A DNA stretch of 64,000 nt from Thauera sp. K11 (lineage in GTDB: Bacteria; Pseudomonadota; Gammaproteobacteria; Burkholderiales; Rhodocyclaceae), in NCBI RefSeq assembly GCF_002354895.1, contig NZ_CP023439.1, positions 4,464,001-4,528,000 of the forward strand. Reading direction: 5' to 3'. Positions 54,601 through 63,051 of the stretch are shown here, piece after piece. The position numbers and the translations under genes are program-made. Positions within the stretch are counted from its first letter, which is position 1, and each line of letters begins with the position of its first letter. A model generated the notes under the pieces. It worked only from the letters and a program-made list of their open reading frames with translations. It made no database searches and had not been told where the DNA came from.

Positions 54601-55737
54601 ATGACGATCATGATCCAACCTCAATCCGTCGGCATCGTCGTGCCGCAGAAGGCGCGCTTCGCCGAGCCTCTGCCGCTGCGCAGCGGCGGCACGCTGAACG
54701 ACTACGAGCTGGTGTACGAAACCTACGGCGCCCTCAACGCCGCATGCAGCAACGCGGTGCTGGTGTGCCACGCGCTTTCGGGCTCGCACCACGTCGCCGG
54801 CACCCATGCCGGCGAGCCCGGCAGCAGCGGCTGGTGGGACAACCTCGTCGGCCCGGGCAAGCCGCTCGATACGCGCAAGTTCTTCGTCATCGGGGTGAAC
54901 AACCTCGGCAGTTGCTACGGCTCGTCCGGCCCCAACACGGTGAATCCGGCCACCGGCAGGCTGTGGGGAGCGGACTTTCCCTTCGTCACCGTCGAGGACT
55001 GGGTGGATGCCCAGGCGCGGCTGGCGGACCGGCTCGGCATCGAGCGCTTCGCCGCGGTGATCGGCGGCAGCCTGGGCGGCATGCAGGCGCTGTCGTGGAC
55101 GCTGCAGTACCCCGACCGCGTGGGCAACGCCGCGGTGATCGCCTCGGCGCCCAAGCTCACCGCGCAGAACATCGCCTTCAACGAGGTGTCGCGCCAGGCC
55201 ATCCTCACCGACCCGGACTTCCACGGCGGCCACTACTACGAGCACGGCGTGGTGCCGGAGCGCGGCCTGCGCCTGGCGCGCATGATCGGCCACATCACCT
55301 ACCTGTCGGACGACGCGATGGCGGAGAAATTCGGCCGCAGCCTGCGCCACGGCAAGACGGTGTTCAGCTACGACGTCGAGTTCGAGATCGAGTCCTACCT
55401 GCGCTACCAGGGCGACAAGTTCGCCGGCTTCTTCGACGCCAACACCTACCTGCTGACGACCAAGGCGCTGGACTACTTCGACCCCGCCTTCGAGCACGGC
55501 GGCAACCTGAACGCGGCGCTGGCCCGCGCCGCCGCCAGCTTCCTGGTGGTGTCGTTCAGCACCGACTGGCGCTTTTCGCCGGAGCGCTCGCGCGAGATCG
55601 TCTATGCGCTGCTGCACAACCGGCGCGACGTCAGCTACGCGGAGATCGACAGCGCCGCCGGCCACGACTCCTTCCTGCTCGACGACGCGCGCTACCACGC
55701 GCTGCTCGGCGCCTGGTTCGACCGCATCGAGGTGTGA
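54601..55737 (+). CDS. metX: Homoserine O-acyltransferase MetX
   Basis: The 378-residue alpha/beta-hydrolase-fold enzyme activates homoserine for methionine synthesis. It shows the [11 protein letters not shown] oxyanion region, the nucleophile elbow [12 protein letters not shown] near 156, and the C-terminal Asp and His ([17 protein letters not shown]). Whether it uses acetyl- or succinyl-CoA cannot be settled from motifs alone; many proteobacterial MetX proteins of this group use succinyl-CoA. Start: ATG 54601, or ATG 54610 three codons later; neither has a clear Shine-Dalgarno sequence. metW follows after two bases. Confidence 0.95.
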   Translation: MTIMIQPQSVGIVVPQKARFAEPLPLRSGGTLNDYELVYETYGALNAACSNAVLVCHALSGSHHVAGTHAGEPGSSGWWDNLVGPGKPLDTRKFFVIGVNNLGSCYGSSGPNTVNPATGRLWGADFPFVTVEDWVDAQARLADRLGIERFAAVIGGSLGGMQALSWTLQYPDRVGNAAVIASAPKLTAQNIAFNEVSRQAILTDPDFHGGHYYEHGVVPERGLRLARMIGHITYLSDDAMAEKFGRSLRHGKTVFSYDVEFEIESYLRYQGDKFAGFFDANTYLLTTKALDYFDPAFEHGGNLNAALARAAASFLVVSFSTDWRFSPERSREIVYALLHNRRDVSYAEIDSAAGHDSFLLDDARYHALLGAWFDRIEV

Positions 55738-55739
55738 CG

Positions 55740-56330
55740 ATGACCGCCTACCGCTACGACTACGACGTGATCACGCAGTGGATCGAGCCCGGCGAGAAGG
55801 TGCTCGACCTCGGCTGCGGCGACGGCAGCCTGCTCAAGCACCTGATGGACGTGCGCCAGGTGCGGGGCTACGGCGTCGAGAACGATCCCGACAAGCTGGT
55901 GAGCTGCATCCGCAGCGGCATCAACGTGATCCAGATGGACATGGAGAAGGGCCTCACCGGTATCGAGAACGGCTTCTTCGACCACGTCATCATGAGCCTG
56001 TCGCTGCAGGCGATGCAGAACACCCAGGGCATCCTGTCCGAGATGCTGCGCGTCGGCCGCGAGGCGGTGGTGAGCTTCCCCAACTTCGGCTACTGGCGCC
56101 ATCGCCAGAGCATCCTCAACGGCCGCATGCCGGTGTCGGAGAGCCTGCCGCACCAGTGGTACAACACGCCCAACGTGCGCTTCTTCACCATCGCCGACTT
56201 CGACGCGCTGTGCGAGATGAACGGCATCGCGGTCCATGAGCGGCTGGCCTTCGACGACGGCAAGCTGGTGCTGGACGAGCCGAACTTCCTCGCCAGCGTC
56301 GCGGTGTACCGGCTCGGCCGCATCGGCTGA
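55740..56330 (+). CDS. metW: Methionine biosynthesis protein MetW
   Basis: The 196-residue protein has a methyltransferase-like Rossmann fold (VLDLGCGDGSLL, GVENDPDKLVSCI) and the MetW signatures SLSLQAMQNTQGILSEMLRV and SFPNFGYWRHR. MetW is encoded with MetX in many bacteria and is needed for full homoserine acyltransferase activity. The ATG at 55740 lies two bases behind the metX stop, so both depend on the same riboswitch-controlled transcript. Confidence 0.95.
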   Translation: MTAYRYDYDVITQWIEPGEKVLDLGCGDGSLLKHLMDVRQVRGYGVENDPDKLVSCIRSGINVIQMDMEKGLTGIENGFFDHVIMSLSLQAMQNTQGILSEMLRVGREAVVSFPNFGYWRHRQSILNGRMPVSESLPHQWYNTPNVRFFTIADFDALCEMNGIAVHERLAFDDGKLVLDEPNFLASVAVYRLGRIG

Positions 56331-56470
56331 TATCGCCGCCGCGGGCGCGGTGAAAGCGCCGTCGCCCGTCCTGCCCGCTGCGGCGGAGCCGGCGCGGCGG
56401 CGCCTGTGCCTATACTGAAGCCAGCCCTTCCGGAGCCTGGCCCGAACGTTCGCGGGTGGAGAAAGCCGCC

Positions 56471-58147
56471 ATGGCAGATGCGACCGGCGCAACCCTGATC
56501 GCCACCGGCATGCTGCCCTTCGTCGTGCTGGCGGCCGCGGCGCTCACCGCCCCGGTTGCACTGGCCCTGCTGGCGCTCTACCGGCGCGCGGTGCTGCGCT
56601 CGATGGCCGAACGCGGCGCGGCGAGAGCAGACGGCCAGCCGGACACGCCGCCTCCCGCCCCGCCACCGCCTCCCGCCGGACTCGAGTTTTCCCCCGCCGC
56701 CGCAACGGACGCCCCCACCGATGCGCAGAGCCGGGCCGCGGCGTCGCTGCGCCGGGCCGTCGGCGTGCAGATCGCCGGCGGCCTCGCCTACGCGTCCGCT
56801 TTCGCCGCGGCGTGGATGGCGGTCCTCGCCGACTCCGGCCTGCCGCCGGTGCGCTTCCTGTGGCTGCTGGCGTGCCATGCCTGGCCGGCGGTGCTGGCGG
56901 TCGGCATCATCGCCGCCGCGTCGCGGCGCCAGCGGCTGCTGCTGGCGGGCGCCTACCTGGCCTTGCTGTCCGTCGTCGCGCTGGTGGCGCTGGCGCGCAA
57001 TCCCGACTTCACCGCCGGCCAGGCGGCGGGCTTCTGGCTGCTCGTGAATGCGCCGCCGACCCTACTGCTGTTCGCCTTCCTGCGCCGCCGCGTGCGGGCG
57101 GTCGGTCCGCTGGTGCTCGCCTTCATGGTGACGGCGGTCGCCGGTTCGCAGGTCGCGGTGAGCCTGATCGGCGAAAGCGAGGCGGCCATGCGCGCGGCCG
57201 TCGGCGCCGGCCTGCTGTTCGGGCTGGACGGCACCGGCACCTTCTTCGCGATCATGCTCGCCGGCACCGTGCTGGCCGCCGCTGCCGGCTGGAAATGGCT
57301 GCAATGGCTGGGTCGCCTGCACCGCGAGCGCCGCACCGGCGATCAGACGCTGACGCTGGATGCGATGTGGCTGCTGTTCGGCGTGGTGCAGTCGATCGGC
57401 TTCGCCTTCGAGGGCATCCTGTGGGTCTTCACCGGCCTCGTCGCCTTCGCCGCCTGCAAGCTGGCGACGCTGGGCGGCCATCGGTGCGCCGGCCTCGGCC
57501 GCGCCCGGGGCCGGGCGCCGTCACTGCTGCTGCTGCGGGTCTTCGCGCTCGGTGCGCGCAGCGAGCGGCTGTTCGACGCGCTGACGGCGCGCTGGCTGCG
57601 CGCCGGCGACATCAGCCTGATCGCCGGGCCCGACCTCGCCACGACGACGGTGGAACCGCACGAATTCCTCGACTTCGTCGGCGGCCGCCTGTCGCGCCAG
57701 TTCGTGCGCGACGACGCCGACCTGGCCCGGCGGCTGCAAGCGCGTGCGCTCGGTCCCGATCCGGACGGCCGCCACCGCGTCAATGAGTTCTTCTGCCACG
57801 CCGACACCTGGCAGGCGGCGATGCGCCGGCTCGCGGCCACCGCCGATGCGGTGCTGATGGACCTGCGCAGCTTCTCGCCCGCCAACCAGGGTTGCCGGTA
57901 TGAACTGCAGCAGTTGTTGGACACCGTGCCGCTGGCGCGGGTCGTGTTCCTGATCGATGCGACCACCGACCGCGCCTTCCTCGAGGCGAGCGTGCGGCGC
58001 CTGTGGCAGACGGTCGCCGCCGACAGCCCGAACCGCAGGCCGCCGACCGTCCGCCTGCGGCTGCTGGCGGCCGATGCGCGTGGCGAGCCGGACGTGGAAC
58101 CGCTGCTCGGCCTGCTGCACGCCGCGGCGGCAGGGCGCGCTACCTGA
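56471..58147 (+). CDS. Multi-spanning membrane protein with unrecognised cytoplasmic Rossmann-like C-terminal domain
   Basis: The ATG at 56471 (GGAG nine bases upstream) is preferred over the GTG at 56456; 558 residues. The N-terminal 350 residues contain about eight hydrophobic segments, with a Pro-rich loop after the first (about 55-75). From about 355 a soluble domain follows: LLLLRVFALGARSERLFDAL, DISLIAGPDLATTTVEPHEF, EFFCHADTWQAAMRRLA, ADAVLMDLRSFSPANQGCRY and VVFLIDATTD. The alternating strands and helices, and an Asp and Glu after predicted strands, suggest a flavodoxin- or TIR/SLOG-like fold, but I cannot name the family. It lies 140 bases behind metW. Confidence 0.7.
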   Translation: MADATGATLIATGMLPFVVLAAAALTAPVALALLALYRRAVLRSMAERGAARADGQPDTPPPAPPPPPAGLEFSPAAATDAPTDAQSRAAASLRRAVGVQIAGGLAYASAFAAAWMAVLADSGLPPVRFLWLLACHAWPAVLAVGIIAAASRRQRLLLAGAYLALLSVVALVALARNPDFTAGQAAGFWLLVNAPPTLLLFAFLRRRVRAVGPLVLAFMVTAVAGSQVAVSLIGESEAAMRAAVGAGLLFGLDGTGTFFAIMLAGTVLAAAAGWKWLQWLGRLHRERRTGDQTLTLDAMWLLFGVVQSIGFAFEGILWVFTGLVAFAACKLATLGGHRCAGLGRARGRAPSLLLLRVFALGARSERLFDALTARWLRAGDISLIAGPDLATTTVEPHEFLDFVGGRLSRQFVRDDADLARRLQARALGPDPDGRHRVNEFFCHADTWQAAMRRLAATADAVLMDLRSFSPANQGCRYELQQLLDTVPLARVVFLIDATTDRAFLEASVRRLWQTVAADSPNRRPPTVRLRLLAADARGEPDVEPLLGLLHAAAAGRAT

Positions 58148-58173
58148 TCCCGGCACCGCCGCGGCACCCGCGC

Positions 58174-58491
58174 TCAACCGACGACGAAACCCTTCACATC
58201 GACGCGGATCGCCGGGCGTTCGAGCACGGCGGCGGCGGCGCGCGCGAACTGCCGCGCCCAGTCGCCCGCCTGCTGGAAGCGCGGTTCGCCGCCGTACTTG
58301 GCGACGTTGAGGATCATGTCGAGCACCAGCACCTTGCCCATCGGATTGGACGGCGTGCATTCCAGGGCATCGAATTCCTGCGCCAGCCAGGCGCGCGCCT
58401 GGTCCTTGGTGAGGCCGGCCACCTCGGCGTCGTGAACGGCGAACTCGTATTCGCGGCCGGCGCCGAACGACACGATCACTTGATACGACAT
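58174..58491 (-). CDS. Hypothetical protein, 105 residues
   Basis: A soluble protein starting MSYQVIVSFGAGREYEFAVH and ending in RPAIRVDVKGFVVG. The sequence is smooth and the gene is followed by a stop 26 bases from that of the convergent membrane protein. The ATG at 58491 is preceded by GGAGAAG. The frame is open further upstream, but that part is a shadow of other sequence. Function unknown. Confidence 0.75.
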   Translation of the reverse strand: MSYQVIVSFGAGREYEFAVHDAEVAGLTKDQARAWLAQEFDALECTPSNPMGKVLVLDMILNVAKYGGEPRFQQAGDWARQFARAAAAVLERPAIRVDVKGFVVG

Positions 58492-58781
58492 GACGCTTCT
58501 CCTCCATGCGACCCATCCCGGTCGATGGCGCATTGTTGGCACGGCACCGCGGCGAGGCAAGAAACGTATCGAATTGTGCGGCGCGGCCATGGCCCGCGCG
58601 CCGGCGCGCCATCCATCGCGCACCGCAGCGGTGCGGCCAATCTGGGATAATCGCGCCTTTCCTCCATGCCGAACCTGCCCGTGCCCCTTTGCGCCGCGCG
58701 CCACCCGCAGGCGATCGCCTTGTCGCCCCCGTCCGCCGTTCCCGCCTGCCGATGGCGCCCCCCGCCCCGCGGGGCGCGTCC

Positions 58782-60302
58782 ATGACGGCGCACACCCTGG
58801 GCCGCGGCTGGCGGCTGGCGGCCATCCTGGTGCTCGGCTTCGCCTCCGGCCTGCCGCTGGCGCTGACCGGCCAGGCGATGCAGGCATGGCTGACCGTGGA
58901 CGGCGTGGATCTGGCCACCATCGGCTTCTTCGGCCTGGTGGGCGTGCCCTACACGTTCAAGTTCCTGTGGGCGCCGCTGATGGATCGCTTCGAGCCGCCG
59001 CTGCTCGGGCGCCGCCGCGGCTGGCTGGCGCTGACCCAGCTCGCGCTCGCCGCGCTGTTGTGGTGGATGGGCAGCCTGTCGCCGAGCACCACGCCGGGCC
59101 TGTTCGCCGCCGCCGCGGTGATGATCGCCTTCCTGTCGGCCTCGCAGGACGTCGTCGTCGACGCCTACCGCACCGACCTGCTGCCCGAGGAGGAGCGCGG
59201 CCTGGGCGCCTCGGTGCATGTGTTCGCCTACCGCCTGGCGATGATCGTGTCGGGCGGCATCGCGCTGATCTGGGCCGGGCAGTGGGCATCGTGGCCGCGC
59301 GTCTACGAAACCATGGCGCTCATCATGCTGGGCTGCGGCCTGGTGTCTCTGCTGGCCCTGCCGCGCGTGCCGGCGGCGCTGCGGCCGCTGGATTCGGACC
59401 CGAGGCGCGAACTCGCCGGCTTCGCCGCGATGCTGGCCGGCGTTGCCGCCGGTTACTGGATCGCGCGCCAGATCCTGGTCCAGATCGGGCTGGACCCGGA
59501 CGACGCCAACAAATGGGTGCAACTGCTGTTCGTGCTCGCCGAGATCGCGCTGGCGCTGCCGCTGGCGGCCTGGGCGGCGCGGCGCGCCGGCTTCGAGACG
59601 CTGAACCGCTCGCTGTCGAGCTACTTCGAGCAGCAGGGCGCGGCCGCCTTCCTCGCGCTGATCATCCTGTACAAGCTCGGCGACGCCTTCGCCGGCAGCC
59701 TGACCACGCCCTTCCTGATCAAGGGCATGGGCTTCGCGCAGGAAGAGGTGGGCATCGCCAACAAGGTCATCGGCATCTGGCTCACCATCCTCGGCGCCTT
59801 CATCGGCGGGATGATCATGACGCGGCTGGCGCTGTACCGCTCGCTGCTGCTGTTCGGCGTGCTGCAACTGGTGTCGAACTTCGGCTTCTACCTGCTGGCG
59901 CAACTGGGCAAGGGGGCGTGGGGCGAGGTCATGGTGCCGGCCTTCGACTGGGGCATCGTATCGATCGCCGCGCCGGCCGCGCTCGACTGGCTGCTGCTGG
60001 CGGTGATCGCCGGCGAGAACATCAGCGGCGGCATGGGCACGGTGGCCTTCGTCGCGCTGCTCATGGGGCTGTGCAACCAGCGCTTCACCGCCACCCACTA
60101 CGCGATGCTGTCGGCCTTCGCCGCGGTGGGGCGCATCTACGTGAGCCCGCTGTCCGGCGTGCTGTCGCAGAGCATCGGCTGGCCGGCCTTCTTCGTCTTT
60201 TCCATCGTGGTCGCGGTGCCAGGCGTGGTCATGGTGTGGTGGCTGCGCGATGCGCTCGGCCGCCTGGGCAGGCCGCAGGCGGCGGCGGGAGCGGACGATT
60301 GA
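58782..60302 (+). CDS. ampG: AmpG-family muropeptide permease (MFS)
   Basis: The 506-residue protein has 12-14 transmembrane segments and the AmpG signatures: LGFASGLPLALTGQAMQAWL, FKFLWAPLMDRFEPPLLGRR, SASQDVVVDAYRTDLLPEEE and TTPFLIKGMGFAQEEVGIAN. AmpG brings GlcNAc-anhydroMurNAc peptides from the periplasm into the cell for wall recycling. The frame is open back to 58506, but the ATG at 58782 is where the first transmembrane region and homology begin. Its stop overlaps the azlC start. Confidence 0.94.
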   Translation: MTAHTLGRGWRLAAILVLGFASGLPLALTGQAMQAWLTVDGVDLATIGFFGLVGVPYTFKFLWAPLMDRFEPPLLGRRRGWLALTQLALAALLWWMGSLSPSTTPGLFAAAAVMIAFLSASQDVVVDAYRTDLLPEEERGLGASVHVFAYRLAMIVSGGIALIWAGQWASWPRVYETMALIMLGCGLVSLLALPRVPAALRPLDSDPRRELAGFAAMLAGVAAGYWIARQILVQIGLDPDDANKWVQLLFVLAEIALALPLAAWAARRAGFETLNRSLSSYFEQQGAAAFLALIILYKLGDAFAGSLTTPFLIKGMGFAQEEVGIANKVIGIWLTILGAFIGGMIMTRLALYRSLLLFGVLQLVSNFGFYLLAQLGKGAWGEVMVPAFDWGIVSIAAPAALDWLLLAVIAGENISGGMGTVAFVALLMGLCNQRFTATHYAMLSAFAAVGRIYVSPLSGVLSQSIGWPAFFVFSIVVAVPGVVMVWWLRDALGRLGRPQAAAGADD

Positions 60303-61069
60303 CGGACATTGCCGGAACCGCCGCGCAGCGCACGCGGCTGCGCGAATTCCTCGCCGGCTGCCGGGACGAGGCGCCGCTGCAACTGGGCGTGGTGCCCTTC
60401 GGCATGCTGTACGGCATCGGCGCGCTGGCCGCCGGCATGCCGGCCTGGCTGGCGCAGCTCACCTCGGCGGTGGTCTTCGCCGGCGCAGCGCAACTGGTGA
60501 TCGTGCAGATGCTGGCCGCGGCAGCCGGGGCGCTGCCGATCGGGCTCACCGCCGCGCTGCTGAACCTGCGCCACGTGCTGTACAGCGCCTCGGTCGCCGA
60601 TCACGTGCGCCACCTGCCGCGGCGCTGGCGCCTGCTGCTGGCCTACCTGCTGACCGACGAAGCCTACGCGGTGGCGATCCTGCGCTACCAGACGGCAACG
60701 GCCGGACGGGGCGGAGCGGACATGACGCCCGGCGCCCGGCCGGCGGGCGATCTGCATCACTGGTACTTCCTCGGCTGCGGCCTCACGCTGTGGGCCACTT
60801 GGCAGCTTTCCACCGCGGCCGGCCTGCTGTTCGGCGCCACCATCCCGCCCGAGTGGGACATCGATTTCGCCGTGCCGCTGACCTTCATCGCGCTCCTGAC
60901 GCTGCTGCTGCGCGAACGGGCCGGGCAGGCGGCGGCACTCGCGGCCGCCCTGGGTGCGCTGGCCTTCGCCGCGCTGCCGTACAAGCTCGGCCTGGTGGCG
61001 GCCATCCTGCTGGGACTGGTCGCCGGCGTGTGGGCCGCGCGGCGCGGCAACGGGGGAGAGAATCGATGA
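60299..61069 (+). CDS. azlC: AzlC-family branched-chain amino-acid exporter subunit
   Basis: The 256-residue protein shows VVPFGMLYGIGALAAGMPAW, TSAVVFAGAAQLVIVQML, LLNLRHVLYSASVADHVR and LLAYLLTDEAYAVAIL, all typical of AzlC. With AzlD it exports branched-chain amino acids. I use the TTG at 60299, which overlaps the ampG stop as TTGA and has GGGAG upstream; there is no ATG or GTG in a better place. azlD overlaps its end. Confidence 0.93.
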   Translation: MTDIAGTAAQRTRLREFLAGCRDEAPLQLGVVPFGMLYGIGALAAGMPAWLAQLTSAVVFAGAAQLVIVQMLAAAAGALPIGLTAALLNLRHVLYSASVADHVRHLPRRWRLLLAYLLTDEAYAVAILRYQTATAGRGGADMTPGARPAGDLHHWYFLGCGLTLWATWQLSTAAGLLFGATIPPEWDIDFAVPLTFIALLTLLLRERAGQAAALAAALGALAFAALPYKLGLVAAILLGLVAGVWAARRGNGGENR

Positions 61070-61389
61070 GCACCACCGCGCTGATCGCGCTGCTGGTCGC
61101 CGTCGGCCTGGTGACCTTCCTGTACCGCTACGCGATGATCGGCCTCTTCGCCAGCCGCAATCTGCCGGCCTGGCTGCATGCCCTGTGCCGCCACATCGCC
61201 CCGGCCAGCTTCGCCGCGCTCACCGCCACCGCCCTGTTCGTGCATGGCGGCGAGGTCGCCGTCGATCCCGCGGCGCCCAAGACCTGGGCGGCGCTGGTCG
61301 CCGCACTGGTCGCCTGGCGCACGCGCAGCGTGTTCGCGACGATAGGCGCGGGCATGGCTGCGCTATACCTGTTCAAGTACCTGTTCTGA
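61066..61389 (+). CDS. azlD: AzlD-family branched-chain amino-acid exporter subunit
   Basis: The 107-residue protein has three to four transmembrane segments and the AzlD features LVTFLYRYAMIGLFASRNLP and PASFAALTATALF. It is the small partner of AzlC. Its ATG overlaps the azlC stop (ATGA) and GGGGGAGAG lies upstream. Confidence 0.93.
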   Translation: MSTTALIALLVAVGLVTFLYRYAMIGLFASRNLPAWLHALCRHIAPASFAALTATALFVHGGEVAVDPAAPKTWAALVAALVAWRTRSVFATIGAGMAALYLFKYLF

Positions 61390-61402
61390 GCCCATTGCAC
61401 CG

Positions 61403-62125
61403 ATGACCGCCGCTACCCTGATCGCCGCCGCCCGCGAACTGTGCGCCGCCGTGGACGGCCTGCGCTTCGCGCCGCCCGTCACCCACGTCTACAACCCGCT
61501 CGACTACGCGCGCGACATCCACGAGCACTACCTGCGCCGCTACGGCGAGGGGCGCAAGCGCATGGTGTTCGTGGGCATGAATCCGGGCCCTTTCGGCATG
61601 GCGCAGACCGGGGTGCCCTTCGGCGAGATCCCGGCGGTGCGCGACTGGCTGGACCTGGAAGGCCCCGTCGGCCAGCCCGCGCAACCGAACCCCAGGCGCC
61701 CGGTGGAAGGCTTCGCCTGCCGGCGCTCGGAAGTGAGCGGACAACGGCTGTGGGGCCTGTTCCGCGACCGTTTCGGCACACCCGAAGCCTTCTTCGCCGA
61801 GCACTTCGTCGCCAACTACTGCCCGCTGGTCTTCTTCGAGGACGGCCGCAACCTCACCCCGGACAAGCTGCCCGCGGCCGAGCAGCGCCCGCTGCTGGCG
61901 GCCTGCGACGCGCATCTGCGCACGCTGGTGCAGACGCTGCGGCCGGAGTGGGTGATCGGCATCGGCGCCTGGGCCGAGAAACGCGCCGCCGCCGCGCTGG
62001 CCGGCGCACCGGCGCAGTCGCTGCGCTTCGGCCGCGTGCTGCATCCGAGCCCGGCGAGCCCGACGGCGAACCGCGGCTGGGCCGAGGCGGCCACGCGCCA
62101 GCTCGCCGAACTCGGCGTCTGGTGA
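61403..62125 (+). CDS. SMUG1-like uracil-DNA glycosylase
   Basis: The 240-residue protein matches the SMUG1 group of uracil-DNA glycosylases: VFVGMNPGPFGMAQTGVPFG (motif 1, with the catalytic Asn in MNPGPFGMAQTG), the FFAEHFVANYCPLVFFED segment and HPSPASPTANRGW (motif 2). SMUG1 removes uracil and oxidised pyrimidines such as 5-hydroxymethyluracil. It is best known in animals, but a bacterial branch occurs in Rhodocyclales and relatives. It follows azlD after 13 bases. Confidence 0.88.
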   Translation: MTAATLIAAARELCAAVDGLRFAPPVTHVYNPLDYARDIHEHYLRRYGEGRKRMVFVGMNPGPFGMAQTGVPFGEIPAVRDWLDLEGPVGQPAQPNPRRPVEGFACRRSEVSGQRLWGLFRDRFGTPEAFFAEHFVANYCPLVFFEDGRNLTPDKLPAAEQRPLLAACDAHLRTLVQTLRPEWVIGIGAWAEKRAAAALAGAPAQSLRFGRVLHPSPASPTANRGWAEAATRQLAELGVW

Positions 62126-62286
62126 GCGCGGCGCAGGCGACGGCCCCAACGGCCCGGCCGGGGCCGGCCCCTTGCCCGGCTCCCCGGCGGCGCCGCGTGC
62201 GGCGGTGCACCATCGGCTGCTGACAAGGGGGAGGCGGTAACACATAATCACCGCATCGAAACCGGGCACCGCCCGACGGGATTTCC

Positions 62287-62937
62287 ATGAACGACACGTC
62301 GATCGATCATCTGTTCGCCAACAACAAGGCGTGGTCCGAGCGCATGCAGGCGGAAGACCCGGACTTCTTCGGCCGCCTCGTCAATCAGCAGTCGCCGGAA
62401 TACCTGTGGATCGGCTGTTCCGACAGCCGCGTTCCGGCGAACCAGATCATCGGCCTGGCACCGGGCGAGGTCTTCGTCCATCGCAACATCGCCAACGTCG
62501 TCGTGCACACCGACCTCAACGCGCTGTCGGTCATCCACTATGCGGTCGAGTTCCTGCGCGTGAAACACGTGCTGGTCGTCGGCCACTACGGCTGCGGCGG
62601 GGTCAAGGCTGCGCTCAACGACAACCGCACCGGCCTCACCGACAACTGGCTGCGCCACGTCCAGGACGTGCGCGACCGCCACGAGGCGAAGCTGGCGGCG
62701 ATCGACGAGCCGGCGGCGCGGATGAACCGCCTGTGCGAGCTGAATGCGATGCAGCAGGTGGTCAACGTCTGCCAGACCTCGATCCTGCGCGAAGCCTGGG
62801 CGCGCGGGCAGAGCGTCACCGTGCATGGCTGGTGCTACAGCCTCGAGAACGGCCTGGTCAACGACCTGAAGGTGAGTTCCACCAGCCGCGAAGAGGCGAT
62901 GGATCGCTATCGCGACGCGGTGGAACGGCTGGGCTGA
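62287..62937 (+). CDS. can: Beta-class carbonic anhydrase
   Basis: The 216-residue enzyme interconverts CO2 and bicarbonate. The zinc ligands and the Asp/Arg dyad are visible: WIGCSDSRVPANQI near 40-46 and LVVGHYGCGGVKAAL near 98-104. Length and sequence match the Can (YadF) group. No Shine-Dalgarno of note; the ATG at 62287 agrees with the family start. It stands alone, convergent with priA. Confidence 0.96.
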   Translation: MNDTSIDHLFANNKAWSERMQAEDPDFFGRLVNQQSPEYLWIGCSDSRVPANQIIGLAPGEVFVHRNIANVVVHTDLNALSVIHYAVEFLRVKHVLVVGHYGCGGVKAALNDNRTGLTDNWLRHVQDVRDRHEAKLAAIDEPAARMNRLCELNAMQQVVNVCQTSILREAWARGQSVTVHGWCYSLENGLVNDLKVSSTSREEAMDRYRDAVERLG

Positions 62938-63051
62938 GCGCTTTCGCCGCAATGGGCGGCGTGCGAATGCCGCCGGCCACCCCGGCGCCACGTTCCGCGC
63001 CCGGGCCCTGGAGCAGGCTGCTTCCCGGCGCTCGACTCCGGAAACGATCGT

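Noticed and set aside
62126..62286. GC-rich palindromes between the glycosylase gene and can as terminators
   Set aside because: Palindromes of G and C are expected by chance at this composition and no T run follows.
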